Shown here: piece by piece, positions 1 to 7,017 of the stretch | Position numbering within the stretch: the first letter of the stretch is position 1 | Layout: every line of letters begins with the position of its first letter | NCBI GenBank assembly: GCA_023228295.1 | Contig: JALOBP010000050.1 | Span: 1-23,130, forward strand | Reading direction: 5' to 3' | DNA length: 23,130 nt | Origin: Methanoregula sp. | GTDB taxonomy: Archaea; Halobacteriota; Methanomicrobia; Methanomicrobiales; Methanospirillaceae | Notes under the pieces: generated by a model | What the model was told of the DNA's origin: nothing | Databases searched by the model: none | Seen by the model: the letters and a program-made list of their open reading frames with translations, nothing else | Made by a program: the position numbers and the translations under genes

Positions 1-1
1 T

Positions 2-778
2 TTCGATGAAAGGATTGCCGTCATTACGGAAATGATTGGAAAATACGTAGACCTGGATGCGTTTTCTGCGCTCATGAAAGATGCCGCCCCGCCACAATCT
101 GCAGACAACCAGTTTGCCGCTCCAAAAAAAATGGATGTGAGGATCGGCGTCGCGTTCGATGAGGCCTTCAACTTCTACTATGCCGATCTTTTCGATATTC
201 TCCGATCATTCGGCGCAGATGTTGTCCGGTTCAGCCCCATCCACGATGCTCTTCCGGAAGCGGACGGGTATATCCTCGGCGGGGGCTACCCGGAACTTTT
301 CCTTGACGATCTGGAAAAGAACGACCGGATGCGGGAGGCTGTCCGCGAGGTTTCACGGAACGGGACCCCGGTCTATGCCGAATGCGGCGGCCTGATGTAC
401 CTGACTGAGCACATGACCTTAAACTCGGGCTGGCAGGGCCGGGAAACGGAGCATACTGCTGAAATGTGCGGCGTTTTCCGAGGGGAGACCTGCATGCCGG
501 CACGTCGCGTTGTCAGTTATGTTGAAGGCACGTCTGCCTCGGGATCGCCGCTTGGCGCCGGTTCATTCCGCGGCCACGAGTTCCACTATTCCGAAGTGAA
601 ACTCAACCCCGGAACAAAGTACGCGTATCGTCTCACCCGCGGTATCGGGATCCAGAACAACCTTGACGGGGCACATGTCAACAACACGCTCGGGAGCTAT
701 ACACACCTCCACCCCGTGGCAAGCGCCGGCATGTTTAAACATTTCACCGACCTTTGCCGGAAGGTAAAGCGGGTGTAA
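2..778 (+). CDS. cbiA/cfbB: Cobyrinate / Ni-sirohydrochlorin a,c-diamide synthase, C-terminal part (5' truncated by window edge)
   Basis: The reading frame is open from the first complete codon of the window, so the gene begins upstream and the ATG at 32 is internal. The visible 258 codons hold the class I glutamine amidotransferase (GATase_3) half of a CbiA-family enzyme: an IGVAFDEAFNFYY segment, an ILGGGYPE loop, the nucleophile Cys in YAECGGLMYL (codons at about 374-403) and a C-terminal HLHP histidine. The N-terminal ATP-binding dethiobiotin-synthetase-like half lies outside the window. The family amidates the a and c carboxylates of cobyrinate (cobamide pathway) or of Ni-sirohydrochlorin (CfbB, coenzyme F430 pathway), using glutamine and ATP. 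In methanogens the two are hard to tell apart by sequence, and one enzyme may serve both. The family call is strong; the substrate is undecided. Confidence 0.9.
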   Translation, partial: FDERIAVITEMIGKYVDLDAFSALMKDAAPPQSADNQFAAPKKMDVRIGVAFDEAFNFYYADLFDILRSFGADVVRFSPIHDALPEADGYILGGGYPELFLDDLEKNDRMREAVREVSRNGTPVYAECGGLMYLTEHMTLNSGWQGRETEHTAEMCGVFRGETCMPARRVVSYVEGTSASGSPLGAGSFRGHEFHYSEVKLNPGTKYAYRLTRGIGIQNNLDGAHVNNTLGSYTHLHPVASAGMFKHFTDLCRKVKRV

Positions 779-795
779 TCAGGTTTTCCTCCTGA

Positions 796-824
796 AAAAC
801 AGGACCCCGGCGCCATCGGGCGCC
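796..824 (-). terminator. Terminator-like hairpin for the minus-strand PAS/RecA cassette
   Basis: A perfect stem GGCGCC-atcg-GGCGCC lies at 809-824, just past the stop codon of the minus-strand gene ending at 832. Read on the minus strand it is followed after about nine bases by a short T run (795-799). It sits between two convergent genes (stops at 778 and 832), so it could stop transcription from either side, though the T run fits the minus strand. The stem is seen in the sequence; the function is inferred. Confidence 0.4.
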
Positions 825-831
825 GCTATAG

Positions 832-1395
832 TTACTTCGCCTCAAAATCCACAATCTTGTCCACAAATGATGACATCTGGGAAATGATGACCGGGTCGAG
901 GCCTTTTTCCACACAGAGGAATATGCCGGAGACATCGGACAGTTTGAGCTTGTTGATAACAAAGTGCAGGAATTTTGCAGCGGTTACCGTCGGGGTATGG
1001 ATAAGCAGCATGCTGACCGAGTCAAAGAGGATGCATTTCTTTCCCTCCGGCATCAACTTCAAAATTTCAGTGATGGCGATCCCGAGATCGGTGAGGTTCC
1101 CCGGGTTGTTCACATACCGTATCTTCGGGCCAGGCGTTGCCGTTCCCCCCGAGTACAGGGTTACGGTGTCGACAGCGTAGATAGTATCCGGGTCGATACC
1201 GTCAGCTGCATACATCTTTTTGAGTATTTTGAAGGGCTGGTTGACCGTTACGACCAACGGGACACATTTTTTTTCCATTAATTTTTTTAAGAAGATGAGG
1301 TTCATTGCATGGATTGAATCGGGCTGTGCAAGCAGCAGGTAGAGTTGAGGTTCATCTGTAATATCGGGTTTTTCACTTCCTTCCACGAGCTTCAC
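832..1395 (-). CDS. RecA/KaiC-fold protein lacking a P-loop, paired with a PAS protein
   Basis: A 187-residue protein starting with GTG at 1395; the GTGA overlaps the stop of the upstream PAS gene, so the two are translationally coupled. It looks like one RecA/KaiC/RAD55-type domain: an N-terminal beta strand followed by AQPDSIHAMN where a Walker A loop should be, a hydrophobic Walker B-like strand ending CILFDS (residues 121-126), a later strand GIFLCVEKG, and a C-terminal VDKIVDFEAK typical of the last strand in KaiC-like proteins. No GxxxxGK[ST] is present, so ATP binding in the usual way is unlikely. I know no assigned function; a binding or output partner of the PAS protein is an inference. 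Two A runs on the coding strand (1282-1288 and 1267-1274) lie early in the gene, but the frame stays open. Confidence 0.75.
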   Translation of the reverse strand: MKLVEGSEKPDITDEPQLYLLLAQPDSIHAMNLIFLKKLMEKKCVPLVVTVNQPFKILKKMYAADGIDPDTIYAVDTVTLYSGGTATPGPKIRYVNNPGNLTDLGIAITEILKLMPEGKKCILFDSVSMLLIHTPTVTAAKFLHFVINKLKLSDVSGIFLCVEKGLDPVIISQMSSFVDKIVDFEAK

Positions 1396-2060
1396 TTCCC
1401 AGAAAAATAATCTTTGAATGCATCGGGAATATCAGTCTCATCGTTTGTTACCTTATCCGAAATCTCCTTAAGGTTTTTTACCATCTGCCTGATGTTGTTG
1501 GTCTGTATCTGGAGCTGCATCCGTAAATCCTCGGCATCATAGACGCCGGTTTTTGCCACATCAACGATATTCTGCAGGTTGGCGATCGTGAGCTCCATGG
1601 GTTTACTGACACGAGATACCGCCTCGTCCATGTACGCAATAAGGGCAACCCGTCGCTCTTCTGCCTTTTTCCGGTCCGTGATGTCGTTGAAACTCTCGAT
1701 AAGGTACTCTTTTCCGCCAACACTGGCTTTTGCAACGGTTTTAAGAATGGGGACGCGCTCCCCGCTGGCATTGATGATCCCCCCCTCGGTCCTGTCAAAA
1801 TCCTGGTGCATGTCAGTTATGGGACACTGTCCTGCCAGGGCAGGGCAGACAAAATTATGGCATGTCCTGCCAATGATCCTGTCGCGGAGAAGTCCGGTTA
1901 TCTCTTCTGCAACGGGATTGGCATCAACGATGATATGGGAATTTGCATCGACTATCAGAATGCCGGTCTGAATTTTGTCAAAAACGAGCCGGAAAATATC
2001 ATCGTTGGTTGATGTATTGCTATTTGTATTGCCGGAAATCAATCCCTGTTTTTGCGTCAT
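1392..2060 (-). CDS. PAS-domain sensor protein without a kinase domain
   Basis: A 222-residue soluble protein. Residues about 21-128 form a PAS domain ending in the usual ESFNDITDRKKAEE linker, with three cysteines in the pattern CHNFVCP...QCPITD (C67, C72, C79) seen in a PAS subclass of methanogens and delta-proteobacteria. Residues about 130-205 are predicted helical and resemble the dimerisation helices of histidine kinases, but the expected phospho-acceptor His region reads VSKPMELT and no HATPase domain follows. It therefore looks like a sensor with its dimerisation stalk only. A ribosome binding site (aaaggaga on the minus strand, just upstream of 2060) supports the ATG. The next gene starts inside its stop codon, suggesting that the signal passes to the RecA-like protein. 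Ligand unknown. Confidence 0.85.
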   Translation of the reverse strand: MTQKQGLISGNTNSNTSTNDDIFRLVFDKIQTGILIVDANSHIIVDANPVAEEITGLLRDRIIGRTCHNFVCPALAGQCPITDMHQDFDRTEGGIINASGERVPILKTVAKASVGGKEYLIESFNDITDRKKAEERRVALIAYMDEAVSRVSKPMELTIANLQNIVDVAKTGVYDAEDLRMQLQIQTNNIRQMVKNLKEISDKVTNDETDIPDAFKDYFSGK

Positions 2061-2200
2061 GATACTGAATTCTCCTTTAATTATTCTGCCAGTTAATTTT
2101 TCTTCTTCATGATGTGGATACTCTTTCCTCCTATTAATTCTTATACGCCCGGCCGATCAAAAGAAAAAACTACAAAACCCCGGGCACCCCATCACATTCT
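2061..2200. promoter_or_regulatory. Divergent promoter region between the PAS cassette and ilvE
   Basis: This is a 140-bp AT-rich spacer between divergent genes. A TTATAC element at 2141-2146 lies about 55 bp before the ilvE ATG and could be its TATA box. On the minus strand the spacer carries a good Shine-Dalgarno next to the PAS gene and a further purine-rich block (aataggaggaaagag, about 2117-2131). ilvE itself has no clear Shine-Dalgarno, so it may be translated from a short or leaderless transcript. Element assignments are by eye. Confidence 0.4.
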
Positions 2201-3073
2201 ATGATCATCTATTATGATGGGAAGTACCTGCCGGACGACCAGGCAAAAGTGTCTGTTTTCGATCACGGTTTTCTTTATGGTGATGGCGTGTTTGAAGGGA
2301 TCCGCGCCTACAACGGCAGGGTCTTCCGGCTAAAAGAGCACATCGACCGGCTGTACGATTCTGCCAAGACCATTGATATCAAACCGCCCATAACCAAGGA
2401 AGAGATGACCGAGGTGATCTGCGAGACCCTGAGACGGAACAACCTGACAGATGCCTACATCCGCCCGATCATCACCCGTGGCGTTGGCGACCTCGGTCTT
2501 GACCCGCGCAAGTGTCCGAAACCCTCGGTTATCATCATCGCCGTGACATGGGGTGCAATGTATGGAGACCTGTACGAGAAGGGCCTTAAGGGAGTTACGG
2601 TCTCTGTTCGGCGCAACCCGGCCGAATGTCTGCCCCCGAATGTCAAGAGCCTCAATTATCTCAACAATATCCTTGCCAAGATCGAGGCGAATTACAAGGG
2701 TGGCGATGAAGCGATCTTTTTTGACACCAACGGGTACCTTTCCGAAGGATCGGGTGACAACCTGTATGTAGTCAAGAATGGTGAGATCATTGTCCCTCCG
2801 ACACTCAACAATCTCAGGGGTATTACGCGTATGGTCATCCTCGAAATCGCAAAGTCTCTCGGGATTACCGTAAAAGAGCAGAACCTCGGGTACTTTGACC
2901 TGTATACTGCCGATGAACTGATCTGTTCCGGCACGGCTGCAGAAGTTGCACCCATCACATGGGTTGATGGCAGGGTTATCGGCTCGGGAAAACCCGGTCC
3001 CATCTTCCGCCAGCTGAGCGCCGCATTCAAGCCAATAACAGAAAAAGAAGGCTATCCCATCAACAAAAAATAA
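2201..3073 (+). CDS. ilvE: Branched-chain-amino-acid aminotransferase
   Basis: A 290-residue class IV (fold type IV) PLP aminotransferase. It transfers the amino group between glutamate and the 2-keto acids of valine, leucine and isoleucine, the last step of their synthesis, in the cytoplasm. Seen: the N-terminal FDHGFLYGDGVFEGIR block, YIRPIITRG, the PLP lysine K149 in PPNVKSLNYLNN, the AIFFDTNGYLSEGSGDNLY block that binds the cofactor phosphate, and the C-terminal ELICSGTAAEVAPI signature. Length is normal for archaeal IlvE, slightly shorter than the E. coli enzyme. No start further upstream is supported. It stands alone: divergent from the PAS gene and followed by terminator-like sequence. 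A D-amino-acid or 4-amino-4-deoxychorismate specificity is possible in this fold but the signature blocks favour IlvE. Confidence 0.93.
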   Translation: MIIYYDGKYLPDDQAKVSVFDHGFLYGDGVFEGIRAYNGRVFRLKEHIDRLYDSAKTIDIKPPITKEEMTEVICETLRRNNLTDAYIRPIITRGVGDLGLDPRKCPKPSVIIIAVTWGAMYGDLYEKGLKGVTVSVRRNPAECLPPNVKSLNYLNNILAKIEANYKGGDEAIFFDTNGYLSEGSGDNLYVVKNGEIIVPPTLNNLRGITRMVILEIAKSLGITVKEQNLGYFDLYTADELICSGTAAEVAPITWVDGRVIGSGKPGPIFRQLSAAFKPITEKEGYPINKK

Positions 3074-3122
3074 TTTTTTTCTAATGTTCCTCCACCCGGA
3101 AAATGCGGGGAACGTCTTTTTT
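3071..3122 (+). terminator. Terminator region downstream of ilvE
   Basis: The ilvE stop codon runs directly into seven T (3074-3080), which alone resembles an archaeal terminator. A bulged hairpin follows (GTTC 3086-3089 with GAAC 3110-3113, and CCCG 3095-3098 with CGGG 3106-3109), then six T at about 3117-3122. The elements are visible; their activity is inferred. The remaining stretch to about 3300 shows no convincing gene. Confidence 0.45.
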
Positions 3123-3301
3123 ATTGGTGATCTCATTATTTTTTTAAAAACCTGGGTTCAGTGTCTCTCTTCCGGAAATTACCCTGTGACGTGCAAAAGC
3201 AGGATTTTTCTTATCCCTGGCAACAATGTCCCTGCGCGGGAGTTCATTTTCGTTCTCCTTCTCCGGTTGCCCAATGGATTATCACCGGGTATTTGCCATA
3301 A

Positions 3302-3340
3302 CCTATTTATGACGTTGCGTGAAACTAACTAGAGCAACGT
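3302..3340 (+). promoter_or_regulatory. TATA-like promoter of tRNA-Glu
   Basis: CTATTTAT at 3303-3310 lies about 31 bp before the mature tRNA 5' end, the expected distance for an archaeal TATA box with a very short leader. Between the box and the tRNA lies a perfect 7-bp inverted repeat, ACGTTGC (3312-3318) and GCAACGT (3334-3340), whose right arm abuts the tRNA. Confidence 0.5.
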
Positions 3341-3415
3341 GCTGCTATAGTGTAGTCCGGCCAATCATGCGGGCCTTTCACGCCCGCGACTGGGGTTCGA
3401 ATCCCCATAGCAGCA
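3341..3415 (+). tRNA. tRNA-Glu, anticodon TTC
   Basis: All cloverleaf parts are present. The acceptor stem GCTGCTA (3341-3347) pairs with TAGCAGC (3408-3414), discriminator A at 3415. The anticodon stem CGGGC/GCCCG encloses the loop CTTTCAC, with anticodon TTC at 3377-3379. The T arm is TGGGG-TTCGAAT-CCCCA. The D-arm sequence GTGTAGTCCGGCCAATCAT is typical of archaeal tRNA-Glu. CCA is not encoded and is added later. A TTTTC follows directly. No intron. Besides translation, Glu-tRNA is the precursor of the tetrapyrrole pathway that feeds corrinoid and F430 synthesis. Confidence 0.97.
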
Positions 3416-3580
3416 TTTTCTCAATTTATCGTTCAATTCTCTAATTGCAGTTTCCTGGCAGCGCCAGCGATACAGGATCTCTTTTGAGTTACCCTGTCTT
3501 TTTGATATCCGGGCTATCTGGTGTCCGGTGATTCAGTAACCAAAGGACGTTCCGGAACGTACTGGGAAAAAAGAGAGAGA

Positions 3581-5380
3581 TTATTCACTTACTGTTGCAT
3601 TTGCCGTTGAATTGCTTTCTGCGGCAGCTGTATCTTCGGTTGGGATTGTGGTAATAAGGATCGTTGGTTCCGGAGTCGGAGTTGCTGCCGGTTTCAGGCT
3701 GACCTGGATCTCCACCATGCCTTTGGGCGCAGTGGTGCTCTTTTGCATGACCTGTTTCCCATCCTTGTACACTTCCACGCTCATCGGGTCTGCGGAGCCA
3801 TCAACTTTCTGGATATTTGCAACTACCGTACCTGTGCTGGTCGAGATCTGGAAGAACTGTTCCCCGGTTCCGCTGATCTCTTTTAATGCATTGGGGGTTC
3901 CGACCGTGCCGGAAAACTGGTTGGCATAATTGATACGGACCCATACACCCGTTGCGGGTATTGCGAGAGCCGGTGCCGTTGTAGTCTGCATCGTGATCTC
4001 ATGTGCTGTAGTTGTGCTGACCGTGACTGTGGTTGTGGCCGGTGCCGTGGTTGCAAGAGGGACAACTGTTGGGATTGGCGTCAGTTCTGGTGTCTGTCCA
4101 TTGATCATCTGGAGGGGGTTGGCAAAGAGAAATATGCCTGCAATAACAGCAATGATGATCAAACCGGCAACTGCAATGGCAATGATCTTTCCTTTTCCGC
4201 CAGACGGGGTTGGGATCGGTGGCGGGGGTGGGATTTCCAGTATCCCCGGTGGTGATTCCACCGTAGGTGCAGTGGATGGAAGAACCGGCCATTGGACTGC
4301 AGGCTCCGCGGCCGGTGATTCCGGTTCAGCAGCAACGGTTACCGAAGGTGCCTGGGCATGCTGGGTTTTCTTTACAGGCAGGGCCTCATGCCTGCGGGGA
4401 ATCGAGTCTTCGATGAGCGGCTCAATGGATTGGATGACCCGTTCGATCGGGCGCTCATTTACATCTGCCGGTTGGCCGTAAATGGGTGGGAGCGGTACTG
4501 CCACCTGCGGGGCGACCGGTGCCGGTACCGGTGGGACTTCCGTTATTGTTGCCAGTGGGCTGACCGGTGCCGGTACCGGTGGGACTTCCGTTATTGTTGC
4601 CAGTGGGACGACCGGTGCCGGTACCGGTGGGACTTCCGGTATTGCCGCCAGTGGGACGACCGGTGCTGGTACCGGCTCCGGTACCGGAACGGGACGGGGT
4701 GATACCGGTTGTACCAGCACAGCATCTAAATCGCTGTCTTTTGCAACCGGTGTCCCGCAACGGTTGCAGAATGCCGACTCTGGTGGAACGCGACTCCCGC
4801 AGCGATTGCAGAATGAACCCACTGGCAGGGATGTGGTCTCGATAGGGGCTGGCATGGCAGGTTCTGATTCAATGATCTTTTTCATCGGCCGGGAGATCTC
4901 GATCCTCTTCTTCTGCAGGGGTGCATTGACTATCTCGATCCGCGGAGGCTGGATTGCGGGTTGAACCGGCTCAGTTGCAGGTTGCGGGATCTCATCGTCC
5001 AGTGTGGGGATATCCGGAAAAACGGGGTGTTCGATGGTTTGCGACACATGCTGGCGCAGGATCTTCACCCATTCATCGCATTCCCGCTTCCGCTCGCCAC
5101 TGGATGTCTTGGAGGAGAATGTCAGGATCATCTGGCGGGTTGTGCCGGTATTGGTGATGATCGAGAGCGTGATCGTGGGATCGCGGATTGCATTCTCTCC
5201 GCTGTCCACGTTTTTCAGGGTGGCAAGGAGGATCTCCTGTGGCGGCATTGTCTGTTTTTTACTATCGGTAAGTATTAACCGCCGGCTGGTGAGGATTGCC
5301 TCGAACGTTACGGATTTAACTTTGACATTCTTTGTTTCCAGGATTATGGACTCGTCATTATAGAGATTAGGATATGCCAT
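3581..5380 (-). CDS. Zinc-ribbon membrane protein with N-terminal PH-like domain and Pro-rich repeats
   Basis: A 599-residue protein of unknown function. In order: a PH-like domain (residues about 1-115; strands such as ILTSRRLILTDS and an end helix DEWVKILRQHV), a Pro-rich linker, one zinc ribbon of four Cys (C191, C194, C205, C208: two CNRCG knuckles), a Val/Pro/Ala-rich block of 16-residue repeats (about 238-290), a long disordered segment, one transmembrane helix (about 397-421), a Thr-rich stalk and a C-terminal beta-rich domain (GVWVRINYANQFSG to about residue 575) that should lie outside the cell. The PH-like domain and zinc ribbon would be cytoplasmic. A ribosome binding site (caggagcg) precedes the ATG. 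It follows serS on the same strand after 75 bp with its own TATA-like element. It shares the zinc-ribbon/helix/outer-domain plan with the protein at 7270-8259. Confidence 0.85.
   Translation of the reverse strand: MAYPNLYNDESIILETKNVKVKSVTFEAILTSRRLILTDSKKQTMPPQEILLATLKNVDSGENAIRDPTITLSIITNTGTTRQMILTFSSKTSSGERKRECDEWVKILRQHVSQTIEHPVFPDIPTLDDEIPQPATEPVQPAIQPPRIEIVNAPLQKKRIEISRPMKKIIESEPAMPAPIETTSLPVGSFCNRCGSRVPPESAFCNRCGTPVAKDSDLDAVLVQPVSPRPVPVPEPVPAPVVPLAAIPEVPPVPAPVVPLATITEVPPVPAPVSPLATITEVPPVPAPVAPQVAVPLPPIYGQPADVNERPIERVIQSIEPLIEDSIPRRHEALPVKKTQHAQAPSVTVAAEPESPAAEPAVQWPVLPSTAPTVESPPGILEIPPPPPIPTPSGGKGKIIAIAVAGLIIIAVIAGIFLFANPLQMINGQTPELTPIPTVVPLATTAPATTTVTVSTTTAHEITMQTTTAPALAIPATGVWVRINYANQFSGTVGTPNALKEISGTGEQFFQISTSTGTVVANIQKVDGSADPMSVEVYKDGKQVMQKSTTAPKGMVEIQVSLKPAATPTPEPTILITTIPTEDTAAAESNSTANATVSE
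4514..4690 (-). repeat. 48-bp in-frame tandem repeat (about 3.7 units)
   Basis: Three full 48-bp units (4514-4561, 4562-4609, 4610-4657) and a degenerate partial unit (4658 to about 4690). Units 1 and 2 differ only in the last two bases; unit 3 has a few substitutions. Each unit begins GACCGGTGCCGGTACCGGTG on the plus strand. The length is a multiple of three, so copy-number change keeps the frame and alters only the length of the Pro-rich linker (repeat VPPVPAPVxPLATITE). Confidence 0.95.
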
Positions 5381-5411
5381 GCAACCGCTCCTGATAATAT
5401 CTGGGTTATCT

Positions 5412-5420
5412 GAATAAAAT
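5412..5420 (-). promoter_or_regulatory. TATA-like element for the zinc-ribbon gene downstream of serS
   Basis: ATTTTATTC on the minus strand, 32-40 bp before the ATG at 5380, in the 75-bp AT-rich gap after serS. It suggests that the downstream gene has its own transcript with a short leader, although read-through from serS is also possible. Confidence 0.35.
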
Positions 5421-5455
5421 AAGTGTTTGTTATTGATAGATAGAAATACTGTTCT

Positions 5456-6733
5456 TTAGAGCACTTCGCAATTATTCAGGTAGGGCCTGAGGATCTCCGG
5501 AACAACAACCGATCCATCCTCCTGCTGATAGTTCTCAAGGATTGCCCGGATTACCCGTGAAGTGGCCACCGCCGTTGAGTTGAGTGTGTGGACATGCTGC
5601 TTTGTCTCAAAGTCGCTCTTGTCCCGCACTTTTATGTTGAGGCGGACCGCCTGGTATGCCGTGCAGTTGCTGCAGGAGACCACCTCCTTGTACGCATTCT
5701 CGCGCGGCATCCAGACCTCGATATCATATTTTTTTGCGGCAACCGTTCCTATATCCCCGGTGCAGATGTTGACCACCCGGTAGGGGAGGTCAAGACCCGT
5801 AAAGATCTCCTCGGCATTTGCCAGCAGTTCTTCGTGGTATCGCCACGAGTCTTCCGGCATGCAGAAGATAAACTGCTCGACCTTGGTGAACTGGTGGACC
5901 CTGAACAGGCCCTTTGTGTCCAGGCCGTGCGCCCCAATCTCCCGCCGGAAACAGGGAGAGATCCCGGCAAGCTTTACTGGCAGGTCTTTTTCCTCAAAGA
6001 TCTCGTCCTGGTACATCGCACCGATCGGGTGCTCGCTCGTGGCGATGAGGTAGGCATCATCGCCATCGATCTTGTACATAACCTTCTCGAAATCGCCAAG
6101 GTCCGTAACCCCTTCGTAGGAGGACCGGTTGATCATGTACGGGGGAATGACCGGGGTGAAGCCTTTTTTCATGAGAAGGTCGATCGCGTAACGCTGGAGT
6201 GCCATGTCCAGCAGGGCAAGGTTTCCCTTGAGGAAATAGAAACCTGCCCCGGAGATCTTGGTTGCCCGTTCAAAATCCGCCCAGCCCCGTTCGGCAGCCA
6301 GCTGGCCGTGGTTCCTGACCTCAAAATCAAAGGAACGAATTGTTCCGACGGTCTTGAACTGGACATTCTCTGTATCGTCCTTTCCTGCCGGTACACTGTC
6401 ATGCAGGATATTGGGAAGGCGCATGAGGTGGGCTTTGATAGCATCCTGTATCTGATCCTGCTCGGCATCATTGGCCTTGATCTTCCCGGGGAGGGCTGCA
6501 GCTTCTGCGATCAGCAGAGCGGCGTCCTGCCCGCCTTTTTTTGCTGCATTGATGTCGCGTGCGATCGTGTTGCGCCGCTGGCGGAGCTGGTCAGTATCTA
6601 CTTTCAGCTGCCTGGAGCGTGCATCCTTTGACAGGATATCATCAATCCACGAAATCTTCTCCGGATCATTGCGCTTCTGTAAATCAGCCTTGATTATCTC
6701 CGGGTGGGCCCGGACGAATCGTATATCGAGCAT
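5456..6733 (-). CDS. serS: Seryl-tRNA synthetase (common/bacterial type)
   Basis: A 425-residue class II aminoacyl-tRNA synthetase that charges tRNA-Ser (and tRNA-Sec where present) with serine. The N-terminal part (about 1-110) is the long antiparallel coiled coil that grips the tRNA variable arm. The catalytic domain shows the TSE serine-site block (LIATSEHPIGA, about 229-239), motif 2 (SPCFRREIGAHG to KVEQF, about 259-286) and motif 3 (NSTAVATSRVIRAILEN, about 385-401). Length and motifs match the widespread SerRS, not the divergent zinc-dependent methanogenic type. The ATG is preceded by a strong ccaggagggt Shine-Dalgarno. A minus-strand TATA-like GATAAATTAT at 6788-6797 is a plausible promoter. 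Function is confident. Confidence 0.97.
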   Translation of the reverse strand: MLDIRFVRAHPEIIKADLQKRNDPEKISWIDDILSKDARSRQLKVDTDQLRQRRNTIARDINAAKKGGQDAALLIAEAAALPGKIKANDAEQDQIQDAIKAHLMRLPNILHDSVPAGKDDTENVQFKTVGTIRSFDFEVRNHGQLAAERGWADFERATKISGAGFYFLKGNLALLDMALQRYAIDLLMKKGFTPVIPPYMINRSSYEGVTDLGDFEKVMYKIDGDDAYLIATSEHPIGAMYQDEIFEEKDLPVKLAGISPCFRREIGAHGLDTKGLFRVHQFTKVEQFIFCMPEDSWRYHEELLANAEEIFTGLDLPYRVVNICTGDIGTVAAKKYDIEVWMPRENAYKEVVSCSNCTAYQAVRLNIKVRDKSDFETKQHVHTLNSTAVATSRVIRAILENYQQEDGSVVVPEILRPYLNNCEVL

Positions 6734-6787
6734 GAAAAAACCCTCCTGGTATCCCCGTTCCGTTATAGTGTATGCACGTTAACCAAC

Positions 6788-6797
6788 ATAATTTATC
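6788..6797 (-). promoter_or_regulatory. TATA-like element for serS
   Basis: GATAAATTAT on the minus strand about 55-64 bp before the serS ATG, which would leave a leader of roughly 35 bases containing the Shine-Dalgarno. It lies in a 284-bp stretch (6734-7017) that otherwise holds no gene I can support, only this element, an imperfect direct repeat (6849-6872 and 6976-7002) and the ribosome binding site of the next gene. Confidence 0.35.
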
Positions 6798-6848
6798 GTG
6801 CGGGTTTTCATGTATTTTCCCCATGTGGGTTCAGTTGTTTTGCTGCTT

Positions 6849-7002
6849 TTTATCTGCCAGCGCCATAACAAACTCTCTTTCCTTAATGCAGGAACGGTCG
6901 CTCTTGCAAACCCCGTTTCGTGAGCCGGAAAACCAGAGCCTTTTAGCAGGTACCCTGATGGTTTTTCTACCCTCCTTTATCATCTCATGCGCCATAAACA
7001 AA
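6849..7002 (+). repeat. Imperfect direct repeat in the leader of the small cysteine-protein gene
   Basis: TTTATC-N5-GCGCCATAACAAA (6849-6872) recurs as TTTATC-N7-GCGCCATAAACAAA (6976-7002). Copies are about 129 bp apart and the second ends just before the Shine-Dalgarno of the gene at 7018. The TTTATC halves could each act as a TATA element. The similarity is seen directly; a regulatory role is speculative. Confidence 0.35.
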
Positions 7003-7017
7003 AATCAAAGGAGGATC

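Noticed and set aside
1267..1288. A8 and A7 runs in the RecA-like gene as a programmed frameshift or phase-variation site
   Set aside because: The frame is intact through both runs and no alternative frame gives a longer or more sensible product.
3084..3332. Plus-strand open frame of 82 codons after ilvE
   Set aside because: No ribosome binding site, runs across terminator-like sequence and into the tRNA promoter, and its product has no recognisable character.
4500..4700. CRISPR array
   Set aside because: The 48-bp units are directly adjacent with no unique spacers and lie in frame within a coding region.
5588..6631. Long plus-strand frame antisense to serS
   Set aside because: serS on the other strand is complete with all class II motifs; the antisense frame is a by-product of codon bias.
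5456..6733. Bacterial-type SerRS as a sign of recent horizontal transfer
   Set aside because: The common-type SerRS is known in many archaea; only some methanogens use the rare zinc-dependent type, so its presence here is not unusual.
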